Shown: positions 33,278 to 43,529, counted from the first letter of the stretch. The stretch: DNA of 64,000 nt from Aulostomus chinensis (GCA_037954235.1 JBBMOA010000012.1:13617144-13681143); one strand, 5' to 3'. Program-made: numbers and translations. The notes: generated by a model from the sequence alone, not told the origin.

Positions 33278-33950
33278 GTCAACACGTCAGACTTTACAGC
33301 GAGAGTTGAGAAATACTTGCAGAAATGCTGTGAGGGGTAACCGAGGCTAGTTTTCAACAGTTTCCATGAGCGTTTCTTGCAGTGAAATTTCATCCAGTAT
33401 AGGATTACACGTGCTCGCCCCTCCACCGCCTCCTCCAACAACAATAACCACGCTCTTTCTCTGGAATTTAGAATAAACTTGCTTATATGGACATGAATGT
33501 GTTTACTTCTCTGTCCGGTTTGCACATGCAGGGGCTCCACCGCTGAACAGCCTTCTACTGCCCTGCCCCAGCACAGCTCGCTGCAGGCTAAAACGTGGCT
33601 CGGGATGGCTTCTATGTAAACACCAGCCGCGCAGATCTCTTTGACGCGCTCCTCCCGAGCGTCGGCGCATTAATACCGTCCCACGTCTAACATCCTGCTG
33701 CACACGGGCTGGGCCGCAGGGGTTGCGTAGTTCCTCCTCTGCGGGCTGAAAAGTACATGCATTGATTTGAGGCTTTGTTAATTCCAACAACTAGGATTCT
33801 TTCTTCCACGACAGCAACAGCAGCAGCGGCGGTGGCGGCGTCTTGGAGGAGGAGCGGCCGTGCGCCTCGACGACCCGCCCAGCCGTCCCATGTGCTGGAG
33901 GAGTGGGCATGGCAGGGCAGGGCCGGGAGAAACGTGACGGGACACCGCTC
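32850..33950 (-). promoter_or_regulatory. CpG-rich 5' region of tbc1d4
   Basis: CpG-dense sequence covers exon 1 and about 670 bp upstream, including GCGGCGGTGGCGGCG near 33,830. It ends at CT and CA microsatellites. It is the obvious promoter candidate, but no start site can be fixed from sequence. Confidence 0.6.
32879..33277 (-). CDS. tbc1d4: tbc1d4 exon 1 (residues 1-133)
   Basis: Starts at the ATG and codes for the first half of PTB domain 1, including LDRRTTLPMLPWL and VFIFEHKAQ. It ends DPNQ at a GTACGAG donor, phase 0. GC content is high. Antisense ORFs of 110-127 codons over this exon are shadows of its base composition. Confidence 0.97.
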
Positions 33951-33953
33951 CAC

Positions 33954-33954
<1 letters not shown>

Positions 33955-34000
<46 letters not shown>

Positions 34001-34048
34001 ACACATACACACAAGTACATACACGCACACACACACACACACACACAC
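33955..34048. repeat. (CT)n followed by (AC)n microsatellites
   Basis: About 19 CT units (33,955-33,992), then CA-rich sequence with a second perfect AC run (34,025-34,048). They lie at the upstream edge of the tbc1d4 CpG-rich region. Confidence 0.95.
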
Positions 34049-34049
34049 T

Positions 34050-35350
34050 ACTAACCGAGAGGCTCTTCGGATCTTCCCTGGTACTTGTACACTCTGCAGA
34101 GCCCGCAGAGAGAGAAGAATACATTTGTAAGAAAAAAATACATGTTTAGATAAGATGAAAAGATATAACTTGTTCCATCAATTTAGGGATTTAAAGATAT
34201 AACTAATTTTGAGATATTTCTGGGATTAGTGGCCATGATTTGATGAAATTGAGCAAACAAGTTGGATCTGGTAGCCACCAAATCACTACATTTAGGACTA
34301 TGTTATATGTTACGGTATGTCTAGGGGACAAGTTATAGTTTGGTGACTCAAAATAAATTTAACTTGTGGCCAAAATTAATTACATTGAAGGAACAAGTTA
34401 TGTGGCCTGAAAACCTTCTTCTCTCCCCGTGGCCACACATGTACAACTATAACTGGCTACTCAATGAATTTGAGAAGCAGGTGGAATCATAGTTTAGGAA
34501 GATCCACACACATCCGGTGTGCTTCAGTTCCCACCTACCAAATGCCAGAGCTCCAAGCACTCCCCTTTTCCCAAAAATAGCATTCATGCCATATGCAACC
34601 TTCAGCTACTTGAGCCCACTAAACCCTACTGGTGGAGGCTGTGCGTGTACGTGCTGGAACACTGAGCACTCAAACCAGACTTGTTCTCTCTCTGAAAGAT
34701 ACTCTGGCATTTATGTACATTTTCATCAGTACAGTCTGATGACTTTATGAGACATTCCAAGACCAAACGCTTCCTGGAATGTGTCAACAAATGAAAATAA
34801 AACAGAGAAATCAATGTCAAAATTCACCAGCTCACATATAAGTAAAATTAACAGCAAGTTATGAAGTATAATTCTACATTAATATGTATTCAAATGAATT
34901 ATCAACCAAAATAGGCTTTTCTCAGTTGAACTTAAGTGAACCACATATACTCCCGACATTCAAGTATGTTTTGAGCTTTTTCGAAATTTTTTCAGCCTTC
35001 AATTAAAAAGAACAAATTTTCCATGCCTTACAATTTGTCATGTTTTGAAAAATTCTAAAACTATTCCCAACTTTTCAAGACTGTATCAACCCAGAAATAA
35101 CTTTTAAATATTTTTTGGGGGGGATGGAAAACAATGAAGCTAATTAACATGAATAGACTCCAGCCTTGTGTGTAAATGTGATAAAGCTGAGAAAAATTCA
35201 ATTAATGTTTCAGTGGAATCAATATTTTATGCTTCACTGGCACACAAGAATGGAGCAAATAACAGCGGAGGCAACTTTACAGTGAAAAGCAATAACAAGA
35301 ATATTACGAACATGTCTACGCTCAGCAGATTTAAACGGAAAGCATGACAA
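34050..35350. other. Intergenic, between tbc1d4 5' end and commd6 3' end
   Basis: AT-rich, with no exon-like ORF, RNA gene or recognised repeat. Confidence 0.6.
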
Positions 35351-35368
35351 CAGAAGTTAGTTGGTAGG

Positions 35369-35374
35369 TTTATT
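35369..35374 (-). terminator. Candidate commd6 polyadenylation signal
   Basis: AATAAA on minus, 317 bases past the commd6 stop codon, a usual 3' UTR length. Confidence 0.6.
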
Positions 35375-35690
35375 TCACATTTTTCCGAGACAAATACTGC
35401 AAACAGTATATGACATTTCACTGTAGTAGGCGGACGTTTTCAATCAAAAGTACAAAAAAGGCAAAAAGAAACCTGTCGTGTTCACTGTGTTAAGTCTTTT
35501 TTTTTGTTGTTGTTGTTGTTCTGAATATGCAAAACTGAAGGCCAGAGCTTGAGATCTCTGAAGGAACACCAAGTGCAGACTGCAGAGTCACTTGCAGTCA
35601 CATGTAGCCTGCAGACAAACACCTGGATTAAGTTGTTTCCCACGGGGCTGCGTGTACACTGCTAGAAACATCCAACTGTTCCAGCAACCA

Positions 35691-35741
35691 TCATACAGTC
35701 TCCATCACAGCTGCCATCTCCTTGACCTGCTTATGAAAGTT
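35691..35741 (-). CDS. commd6: commd6 last coding exon
   Basis: 17 codons: NFHKQVKEMAAVMETV and TGA. Phase 0 acceptor TTTTACAG. Confidence 0.96.
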   Translation of the reverse strand, partial: NFHKQVKEMAAVMETV

Positions 35742-37278
35742 CTGTAAAAGAATTAAAAAAAAAATAATCTTAACCTCAAGAACCAATGAATGGAGGAAAA
35801 CACAACATTGCCGTTAGACAGACCTGAAACTGTGGAATGGTCATCTCAAAAGACCTCTGACTGATCTGTCCAGAAGGTTCCGCAATCTTCAGCATCACAG
35901 TCACAAAAGGGGAGTTGAGCGAGCGGCAGGTGTCAGAGCTCACCGCCAAACCGAGCTTCCACTGCATGTCCACTAACTAGAATGAAAACAAACGTCACTG
36001 TCCATCACGTGACGACAAAGACGAGAGTTTTCTCATCGTTTCCTTCAACCTTATCTCATTGCAATAGAGGTAATCTGGCCATCAGGAAAAAAAATAAGTC
36101 AGGTTATCTTACTAGATGGTTACCTGACAAATGCTGAGGGAGTCCTGGGCCTGGCGCTGAGCATGGACTGATGCACCATGTTCACTCCACAACTTGTGAA
36201 GCACTTGGAGGGAAGCTTTGGACCACTTGTTACTGCCTTCCTCCAGCCTAGACACCAGCTCATCCCCAGTGAGATTGCTCTTCCCGGCTGACCTGGCAAG
36301 ACAGATCTAACACTTTATCCTGTAATACTGGGCTTCTATATGTAAGATTCAACACATGGCACAAGATGTGAGCAGTACTACGAGTGCATGAAGGAGAAAA
36401 TAAAAAAGGAGTAAAAGATACCTAAACGTTAACAGAAGAAATCTGATCATGTTCTGCAGTGCCTCATGTTCAAATGTTACTCCGGCTCTCTGGCATCTCT
36501 GTCCCCAACAATGTAAACACAAGTCATGAAAGAAGAACTTGGAAGTAGAATTACATTCAGTTAAAACAATGGAAATTGTGACTCACATCGGAAATTTCAG
36601 CTGAATTTACCCCGGCGGTCTGACCTTGTAGATATGTTAGGATGTGCTGACACTGCAGAAGGATTATAGTGTAACTATCAGTGGTACAAATCAATGACTA
36701 CAACTGCAGCTTTCGTACAAGACCACTTTACCCTCAGCAGCACACTACTTGCAATATTTGCTACTTACAGGATTCATAAAAAAAGTCATTAATGATGAAA
36801 GCATCTGGATAAGATACTCACGGATTCAGCTAACAAATCAGGAGTGAGCCTGCAGATGTTGTCCACAACACTGACTGCACCTACGTCACACACGTCAAAG
36901 GAATTGTTTTTAATCAGTTTTGTCTATCCTCTCTCTCTCTTGAAAACACTACTGTTGCAAACATGACTAAATATTTCAGTAATCACCCCTGATCAATTTA
37001 GGCTGATAAACTGACAGAAATATCATGTTATGTGTCAGGACAAAGCTAGCTACTTCAGCTAATTTCTCACTCTGTTTAGCTAATGTAGCTAAAGCTAACG
37101 AGGAACTTCTGGCTTCATTCAATACATATAGCCTTAACTGTGTGCGCGTTTATGAAAAGCACATTCTTTATTTAGACGACATCCTAACTGTACGTCTCGT
37201 CTATCAAAAAAAAACAAAACAACAAAAACATTGTGGTACCAGTTTCAACCCACCACATGTCTCCTCCGCTGCTGGCAT
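35691..37278 (-). CDS. commd6: COMM domain-containing protein 6, near-complete gene
   Basis: COMMD proteins are subunits of the Commander complex (endosomal recycling with CCDC22/CCDC93) and have been linked to NF-kB control. I read six phased exons with confidence (35,691-36,880) and a seventh, tentative first exon (37,257-37,278), for about 198 residues. The last two exons form the COMM domain, with LVDMQWKLGLAVSSDTC, FEMTIPQFQ and the ending MAAVMETV, matching human COMMD6 closely. Upstream exons code for an all-helical N-terminal domain of about 120 residues, which the common 85-residue human protein lacks. The gene lies head-to-head with uchl3, as in mammals. Confidence 0.93.
35824..35976 (-). 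CDS. commd6: commd6 COMM-domain exon
   Basis: 51 codons from LVDMQWKLGLAVSS to FEMTIPQFQ, the core of the COMM domain. Phase 0 at both ends, acceptor CATTCTAG. Confidence 0.97.
36124..36292 (-). CDS. commd6: commd6 exon, end of N-terminal helical domain
   Basis: Codes for SAGKSNLTGDELVSRL, LQVLHKLWSEHGASV and AQDSLSICQ, the last helices before the COMM domain. Enters at phase 2 and leaves at phase 0 (GTAACC). Confidence 0.93.
36422..36498 (-). CDS. commd6: commd6 exon, N-terminal helical domain
   Basis: Codes for RCQRAGVTFEHEALQNMIRF and LLLTF, typical of the helical domain shared by COMMD proteins. Phase 0 in and 2 out. Confidence 0.9.
36587..36652 (-). CDS. commd6: commd6 exon, N-terminal helical domain
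   Basis: 22 codons, CQHILTYLQGQTAG to AEISD. Phase 0 at both ends, with a GTGAGT donor. Confidence 0.9.
36822..36880 (-). CDS. commd6: commd6 exon, start of N-terminal helical domain
   Basis: Codes for AVSVVDNICRLTPDLLAES. Needs one base from an upstream exon (phase 1). Donor TCC|GTGAGT, acceptor GACGTAG. Confidence 0.88.
37257..37278 (-). CDS. commd6: Candidate first coding exon of commd6
   Basis: ATG followed by seven codons (MPAAEET) plus one base, giving the phase 1 that the next exon requires. The donor ACAT|GTGGTG is weak, so this is tentative. A strong GTGAGT donor at about 37,610 could end a non-coding first exon instead. Confidence 0.3.
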
Positions 37279-37280
37279 CT

Positions 37281-37282
<2 letters not shown>

Positions 37283-37322
<40 letters not shown>
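37283..37322. repeat. (CT)n microsatellite
   Basis: Twenty CT units, which read as GA repeat just upstream of the candidate commd6 ATG. Confidence 0.97.
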
Positions 37323-37325
<3 letters not shown>

Positions 37326-37599
37326 CAGGTTTTACCAGAGATGCTACAAAAGAGAAGATTGTGTACTTTTAATTAGCACGGAGTCAGGGAAGAGGAAGTT
37401 AAAATTTGATGGGGAAAAAAACGATTCAGTGATAATTATATCTCTGGGGCCACCTTTTACATTTACTTAATTGTACTGGGAGAATGTTAGGTGAGGTCGG
37501 AGAAAGTATATCTTTGGCTCAGTGTGGCATGAATTAAATGTAGCAAGCCGCACCAACAGTGATTTGCTATCTCATTCTTTAGAACATCTTTGGTTTGAC

Positions 37600-38139
37600 A
37601 TTCCGCTTGATACTCACAGAGCCAACAGAATAACAACGCCCTCGTCTGGCGGAAATACTGGGGCGAAATATTTACATCTTTTTGATATCTAAAATATGAA
37701 ACGAGCAATAATATCACAATTTAATCTTACATAACATTTTATCTACACTGAGTGAATCGACAAAGTGCTGATCACATAAAGAGAAAGTATAGCTAAAATA
37801 GCTCTGAAACACGCCCATGTCTTTGGAATGGTTCACTGAGCTGGAGGAAGTGTGTATATTGTAATTTTAAAATCTAATCTATTTGTCGAAAAATAACACG
37901 TCACAAACATTGAAACAGTAAAATAAATGATATATGGGTTAATTACAGTGAATTTTTCCATTCATGGCGTGAATGCGATGCGTTTATTGTTTATCTAGAA
38001 GTCTACCCCCCTTCATAACACGGACCTGTCGAGTGCGCTCTCCCGACGCGGAAGAGATTCCCAGCTGTCAAACTGATTTGGGGAAAATAAGTTTCAGGTC
38101 TCGGTTGAAAGAGAAACTGATCGTAAACGTTATTTGAAA
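37600..38139. promoter_or_regulatory. Probable bidirectional promoter interval of commd6 and uchl3
   Basis: The two genes diverge from this short interval. A CpG-containing stretch just before the uchl3 ATG has GACGCGGAAG (38,045-38,054), an ETS-type GGAA core common in TATA-less housekeeping promoters. Start sites are inferred. Confidence 0.45.
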
Positions 38140-38181
38140 ATGGACTGTCCTCGCTGGTTGCCCCTGGAGTCGAATCCAGAA
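38140..38181 (+). CDS. uchl3: uchl3 exon 1
   Basis: 14 codons, MDCPRWLPLESNPE, ending at GTATGT in phase 0. Confidence 0.96.
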
Positions 38182-38601
38182 GTATGTACCGTTGGTATTT
38201 TCTCGAACTTCTTTATTCTAGCCAAGTCATTCATTCATTCACCAACGTGTGAGGACTAGCTAGCTAGCTGTGGTTAGCAAAGAGAACAAAAGCTGGGGCC
38301 AGTGGAGCGGTTCTGGTGGTAAATGTGAGTTAGTTCGTTAATATATTTGTTTGTGTCTTTCCATTTCAGGTCATGACAAAGGTGAGTGGCCTGTTGACTG
38401 ATTCTACCCCTGACCGGTCTCATCGGTCTGTGACAAACCGCCATGCACCAGAGGGAGCAGGCCTGCATCGCAGCGATGCTGCAACATCATCCAGTTAAAA
38501 ATAAAAGTTACCGAATAATAAATCCTACTCTGATTCATATAAGTACAGGAAACAAGGAGGGACTCACAATAATAACATGATTTGTGCAATTTATGTGGAT
38601 A

Positions 38602-38644
<43 letters not shown>

Positions 38645-40994
38645 TCTTAGAGCAATGTTGTAGCCTCTCCAGGATTAGAATAAATAATCTCAGGAAGAAG
38701 CAAGTATGTACACCTTTAAATTCAACTTGTCTGTTCTTGTGCAGTTTGTCAGTTGCTTGGGGATGAGAAAGTCCTGGCAGTTCGGTGATGTGTATGGATT
38801 GGATCCAGAGCTTCTCGGCATGGTGCCAAGACCAGTGTGTGCTGTGCTGCTCCTGTTCCCAGTTACGGAGAAGGTTGGTACCTACAGTAGTGTTCTCGCA
38901 GGACACACTGGACAGACAGGTGATGCATTTTTTGAAAAAGTGTCATATGTGTCTAAGTAAGGTGCTGAGCCACCACACACATTCTTCCCATAGTTCGCCA
39001 AAGCCTGTTTCCCATCACTCTCCACCCATTTATTAAGAATTTTCCCTGGAATTTGTCCCCCACCTGTGTATTACATGTATATTACATTACTCTTGATGGT
39101 GCCCCTCTGTCCAGTATGAAGCCTTTAAGCAAGAGGAGGAGGAGAGACTCAAGGGTCAGCCACAGCAAGTCTCTCCTGACGTCTACTTCATCAAGCAAAC
39201 CATTGGGAATGCCTGTGGAACTATAGGATTAATTCACGCCGTGGCCAACAACCAGGAACACCTGGATTTTGGTGAGTTGGCACTGAAGCGCCGCGTTTGA
39301 TGGGAGAACTACTCATTTTACGGCTTCTGATGTCGGATTATTTGTGTGGTGTTTTATTAATAAGGTGAATTGTGCAGTTGTATACATTTTTATTTTGACT
39401 TTTTGAGCAATAGTTAGCAGTTTTGATGTGACAAAATCGTTCATTGCTCATTTTACTCAGCTGATACATTTAAAACCGTATTTCACCCATCAAGTGTCAT
39501 TTGTGCGACTCTCAAAGGCATCATTCACCATAATCCCCCGGTTCATCCAGCGAGACGCTCAATTCTCCACAAAATCTTCAATTTGAGTTTAACAGCTCTG
39601 CCTCCGTAATCCATGGTGTGAGTGTCTCAGCTCGCAGACACAGCTGACGAGGTTTTTCCCAACATAAGAATTTGAAAGAAAAGAGGTTTTTAGTAAAATA
39701 CGCAAATAATAATTGGATTAATTGTACAAGTTATTGTGTATGTGTGCCAAATCTCATGAACCTCATCTGTTTTGTTTTTTTAAGTTTATATGTTGATGCT
39801 TCGGTGGTAAAATGTGTGCTCTCCTTTCCTCAGTCTAAGTAAACATTTTGATGAAGTTTGTCTGAGCTAAACACAGCTCCTGTTATTATCCAGCAGCAGA
39901 GTCTGGCCAAACACTTGGTGATACCATATCACACTGCAGGTGAATTCCTGATGGATCATCCAGCTCACCATCACCTGTATTTTCTGCAGTTTTATCCATC
40001 CTTTTTCTATACCGCTCATTCGTTAAGGGTTGAGCAGGGAGCAACAGCAGCTGACATTGGGTGAGAGGCGGGGTTCACCCTGGACGGGTCACCAGTCTGT
40101 CTCAGGGCCATCAGGAGCAGTTAGGGGTTCAGTATGTTGCTCAAGGACACTTGGACATGGGAAGTGAGGATCGAACCAGCGACCCTTCGGTTGCTGGACG
40201 GCAACTCTACCTCTGAGCCACGCCGCCCCCTTCTACAGTTTTATTGGAAGAATAATACATTTTGTCATTGTTCCTCAGAGTCTGATTCTGCTCTCAAGAA
40301 GTTTCTTGAAAAAACTTCAAAAATGTCTCCAAAGGAGCGGGCAACCTTCCTGGAAAACGACGAGGTGGGAAAAATACTGAAGAACAACAGTTTGCTCCTT
40401 AACAACCCCCCCCCCCCCACCCCCAAAAAAACCAATCTAGTTTCCTGAGGCAGTAAACCGTGAATACCCTTGTTGTTGTGTTACAGAGTATACGTGTCAC
40501 ACACGAGTCCAGCGCACAGGAGGGACAGACAGAGGTTTGTGTTGACTTGTCTCGTCAGATCGCAGTGTTGAACATTCTGAAGATGGGTGCCGAACTTGTT
40601 CTGTTGTGTGTTCCGTAGGCGCCGAGCTTGGATGAGAAAGTGAATCTTCATTTCATAGCTTTTGTGAATGTGGGAGGACAGCTATACGAGCTGGGTGAGT
40701 GGACCGCCGCTGTGCTTCATGCTGACAGTCGTCTCTTTAACCACTGATGAGATGTTTTTGTTCCATCCAGACGGCAGGAAGCCTTTCCCTGTTGTTCACG
40801 GCAAAACTTCAGAGGATACGTTCCTGGAGGTAAGACGCCGCAGAATGAAACGAAACCTTTCACATGACACGTCTCAGGGCTGAGCTGCAGTTTCCCTCCC
40901 GCAGGACGCCGTAGAGGTTTGTAAGATCTTCATGGCTCGAGACCCCCAGGAGGTCCGCTTCACCATCATTGCTCTCTCCAAATATTCAGACTGA
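38140..40994 (+). CDS. uchl3: Ubiquitin C-terminal hydrolase L3, complete 9-exon gene
   Basis: Cysteine protease (peptidase C12) that removes small adducts from the C terminus of ubiquitin and NEDD8 in cytosol and nucleus. Nine exons join in frame to 232 residues (human 230): 38140-38181, 38370-38381, 38745-38873, 39115-39271, 40279-40364, 40487-40534, 40619-40694, 40771-40829, 40905-40994. All active-site residues fall at the human positions: Q89 (KQTI), C95 (NACGTIG), H169 (NLHFIA) and D184 (LDGRKPF). The crossover loop region (VTHESSAQEGQTE) is complete. The ATG has A at -3 and G at +4. Motif wording and conserved synteny favour L3 over UCHL1. Confidence 0.98.
38370..38381 (+). CDS. uchl3: uchl3 exon 2, 12-nt microexon
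   Basis: Four codons (VMTK) between TTTCCATTTCAG and GTGAGT. They fill the place of VTNQ in the human protein and are needed to keep C95, H169 and D184 at human numbering. Confidence 0.93.
38605..38641. repeat. (AT)n microsatellite
   Basis: About 18 AT units inside uchl3 intron 2. Confidence 0.97.
38745..38873 (+). CDS. uchl3: uchl3 exon 3
   Basis: 43 codons from FVSCLGMRKSWQFGDVYG to LLLFPVTEK, including the MVPRPVCAVLLLFP strand. Phase 0 at both ends. Confidence 0.97.
39115..39271 (+). CDS. uchl3: uchl3 exon 4, catalytic Cys
   Basis: Contains DVYFIKQTIGNACGTIG with Q89 and nucleophile C95, then HAVANNQEHLDF. Phase 0 in and 1 out. Confidence 0.98.
39272..40278 (+). other. uchl3 intron 4 with SINE
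   Basis: Contains the full-length tRNA-derived SINE at 39,994-40,230, which ends about 50 bases before the exon 5 acceptor. No other feature. Confidence 0.75.
39994..40230 (-). mobile_element. tRNA-derived SINE, nearly full length
   Basis: On minus: a tRNA-like head with A box GTGGCTCAGAGGTAGAG (40,205-40,221) and B box GGTTCGATCC (40,168-40,177). An unrelated body follows (TGTCCTTGAGCAACATACTG, then CCCCGCCTCTCACCCAATG) and a tail GCGGTATAGAAAAAGGATGGAT. Pol III boxes are intact. I cannot name the family. Confidence 0.85.
40279..40364 (+). CDS. uchl3: uchl3 exon 5
   Basis: SDSALKKFLEKTSKMSPKER through FLENDE. Phase 1 in and 0 out. Confidence 0.97.
40487..40534 (+). CDS. uchl3: uchl3 exon 6, crossover loop
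   Basis: 16 codons, SIRVTHESSAQEGQTE, part of the loop that spans the active-site cleft. Phase 0 at both ends. Confidence 0.97.
40619..40694 (+). CDS. uchl3: uchl3 exon 7, catalytic His
   Basis: APSLDEKVNLHFIAFVNVGG with H169. Ends phase 1 before the Asp codon. Confidence 0.98.
40771..40829 (+). CDS. uchl3: uchl3 exon 8, catalytic Asp
   Basis: DGRKPFPVVHGKTSEDTFLE with D184 split across the junction. Phase 0 out. Confidence 0.98.
40905..40994 (+). CDS. uchl3: uchl3 exon 9, last coding exon
   Basis: DAVEVCKIFMARDPQEVRF to ALSKYSD and TGA. It is two residues longer than human at the C terminus. Confidence 0.97.
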   Translation, partial: DAVEVCKIFMARDPQEVRFTIIALSKYSD

Positions 40995-41436
40995 CCCGTC
41001 ACATGAAGACAACTCCACTGCCAAACACTCTCAAGTGCTGAATTTAGCTTCTTATTTTTCCTTCAGTATAGTTTAGCAAAGGATTTGTGGGCAAGTAATA
41101 AAATGTCAGGGATGTCCCCCTGAACTAATGTCCCCCTTTCTGTTATCAGTGACCTGCTCCAGGTGGATGATTGGGTTGAATTCAGAATATTAGACCGGGA
41201 CACATATCAGTTCTTCTTCCTCGATGCCATTCAGAAGTATGTTTGGTTCTAAGATTTTGGTGCAATTTTTCCATGTGAGTGTGAGGATGAAGTTTCTGTA
41301 TTGATGTGGCTTCGGTTGTCACCCGTGCAGGGCTGTGTATGGTCCAACCAGCTGAGGTGTTTATGTCCGCGGTAGCTCTGGAAGCCGACTCCAGTAGTGC
41401 TGTTGTATGAACTGATGGTGTTGTGAAAAGCTTCTC

Positions 41437-41442
41437 AATAAA
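41437..41442 (+). terminator. uchl3 polyadenylation signal candidate
   Basis: AATAAA 443 bases after the stop codon. An earlier AATAAA at 41,097-41,102 could give a shorter 3' UTR. Confidence 0.55.
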
Positions 41443-41989
41443 GCTCATCTCCTGGACGGGAGGCTAATTGACAGTCAGACTGTATCCTTGTGGGAGGTGC
41501 CTACTTTTTTCTTTTGTAATATGAATTAGAAAACTTGTCGAATAAAAGGCAAATTTATCAAAGTGTTTTTCTTGAGGATTTTCTGTTGGACTCAGAATCG
41601 GTTCTTCCTCAGGGGAGGTTTAACGATGAATTAATCAAATTTATAGCGCTTTTTAAGCGAGAGGTTTTTTGTTTGTTTGTTTGTTTTACGATCCTTTTCT
41701 CGGCCTAGATTCTGATTGTGTGAGTCAACCTGTGCCTGTACTTCAAAAGCACCAATACAGCTACCTCAGTAATATGAGAATATGATCTGCCCAGTGTTGT
41801 TCTTCTAGGCTTAGAATAGATGTGTTGACTGTGCCGATGCACTGCATCTAAAACATTCAATGGAATTTATCCTGCCTGGGGGAGGGCGTGCAGGGGGTCG
41901 AGAATAAACCCGATTATCTGAAGGGGTCGCGACTCTCTAAATACACTCTAAATGGTTGGGATTCACCGTTCTGGTCTAGCAACGATGCT

Positions 41990-42110
41990 CATAACTCATT
42001 TGTACACCGGTTTAGTGGCTGAAGGACACTTCAAACAGTGTCTCTGGTGGACGGGGATCAGACCAGCAACCTTCTGGTTATTAGACGTTCCTTTCTGCCC
42101 CCCTAAGAAG
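41990..42110 (-). mobile_element. tRNA-SINE fragment
   Basis: On minus it reads AATAACCAGAAGGTTGCTGG with a B-box-like GGTCTGATCC, then AAGTGTCCTTCAGCC, the usual order in fish tRNA-SINEs. It is diverged and the A box is not convincing. Confidence 0.45.
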
Positions 42111-42924
42111 CCCCTTAGGGGAAAGTGCAGGGGATACACTTCAAAAAGTTAATTTAGCTAAAAGGTTACTTAAAAGTATTTCCAAAGATGTGAACTACAT
42201 AAACCGCATTTGAAATTCTGTCTAACTTGTTCTTTCTTATGCGATCTGACGACACAGTTGAGGTGTCACGTTGAACCCGACAACCGCTGATCAAAGTGGG
42301 TCTGTGATGCCTGTAACTGGTCTGAAGTCAGCTGATGTCACGCAGACGCTTCAGATGGAAGTGTGCATTTGTGTAGCTGCTACATGAGCGAGAAAGAACA
42401 GACACCTGTTGGCTTTTGACACTGTAGAAGAGTATGTACCTGTTTCACAACTGTTGTATCCTCCCACAGCTAGGCTATTAATATGCAAATGAGTAAGCAT
42501 AACCACTGTGATATGTTTAAAAAAATATTTCTGAATACGGTGGTATTCAGTTTCTACCTGAAGCAGCACCTTGAGACAATTCATTCATGAATACACCTCA
42601 AACTATTAACGACGATAAGCCAAAATAATTTGGGGTTTTACAATTATGAATACAAAAGTATCACGGAAGCTTTAGAAGCCCTTATTTAAGAGATATGAAA
42701 AACATTCCATTAAGTTAGAATGAATAGAACTCAAACGGAACCGCTCTGAATTATTAAACATTTTTCAGTGAAGCGCTGTAGAAAGAGAAGCCACAAGTGG
42801 CACCGATTGAGCGGAAAGGCGAGTCCTTGCAGTACACCTGAGGTACCGCTTGGTGTCGCAGGAGAAACGCGTATTCTACAAGAGCTGAACTCAAACTTTT
42901 AGACTTACCCAATTGGTCTCGCAC

Positions 42925-42936
42925 CCCCCCCCCCCC

Positions 42937-42967
<31 letters not shown>
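42925..42967. repeat. Poly-C and (AC)n tract
   Basis: About 14 C followed by about 13 AC units, 500 bp upstream of the lmo7 start codon. Confidence 0.9.
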
Positions 42968-42968
<1 letters not shown>

Positions 42969-43457
42969 TTGTTGAAGTCAGTGTGATGAACAGCGGTTCT
43001 CAAAGACTTTACAGCGAGGATATGAAGCCGGGACTATTTGGACATGTGTTACTGGTTATGAATGGGCGGAGGGTTGCTGTGTAGTACGGGAACTCATGGG
43101 ATCAAGGTAATCCTCTAACCAAATACCGGTGAGAGCGAGGAGCCAAGGAACCAGTCTGATACAACCTCCAACTCCAGACTCAGTCCCTGCACTACTGCAC
43201 GAGGAGGGTTTAAGATTGAACCCGCGGAAAGATCAACAAAATCACAGGTGTGTCTGAACAGGTAGGTGACGGATCCACCTACATTCACCCAGATGAGCTG
43301 TAGAGAACAATAGGAGGCATATTTTACCTATGAGTAGGCTTCACCTGGCCAGTTTCATCAGTGTGCGTGAACTGGCCCTCATGGATGTCACCGGACTGTG
43401 AATGGGGAGCAACTAGGAACCGATTGGTCCCGGTTTGATCGCGCCTGGAGGTCAGTG

Positions 43458-43529
43458 ATGATGGAGTGGCGGGAGCAGTCGTCAGTCAGCTGCGACCAAG
43501 CCTACCTGGAGGCGCAGAGGTGGATTGAG
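43458..43529 (+). CDS. lmo7: lmo7 exon 1
   Basis: 24 codons, MMEWREQSSVSC to AQRWIE, with donor GAG|GTGAGA. Two ATGs are in tandem; the second (43,461) has the better context (A at -3, G at +4). The frame is open upstream but has no earlier ATG within it. Confidence 0.88.

Larger units (their letters stand above)
41500..43000. other. Intergenic between uchl3 and lmo7
   Basis: No exon recognised. Contains a SINE fragment near 42.05 kb and a poly-C/AC tract at 42.93-42.97 kb. Confidence 0.6.

Noticed and set aside
32906..33350. Two plus-strand ORFs of 110 and 127 codons
   Set aside because: They lie antisense to tbc1d4 exon 1 and reflect its high GC and lack of stops. The minus frame has clear protein homology.
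33687..34149. Several 85-145 codon ORFs
   Set aside because: Dominated by CT and CA microsatellite translation (Ser-Leu, Thr-His, Arg-Glu, Val-Cys repeats).
40168..40221. tRNA gene
   Set aside because: A and B boxes are present, but the sequence continues into a SINE body and tail and does not fold as a complete tRNA.
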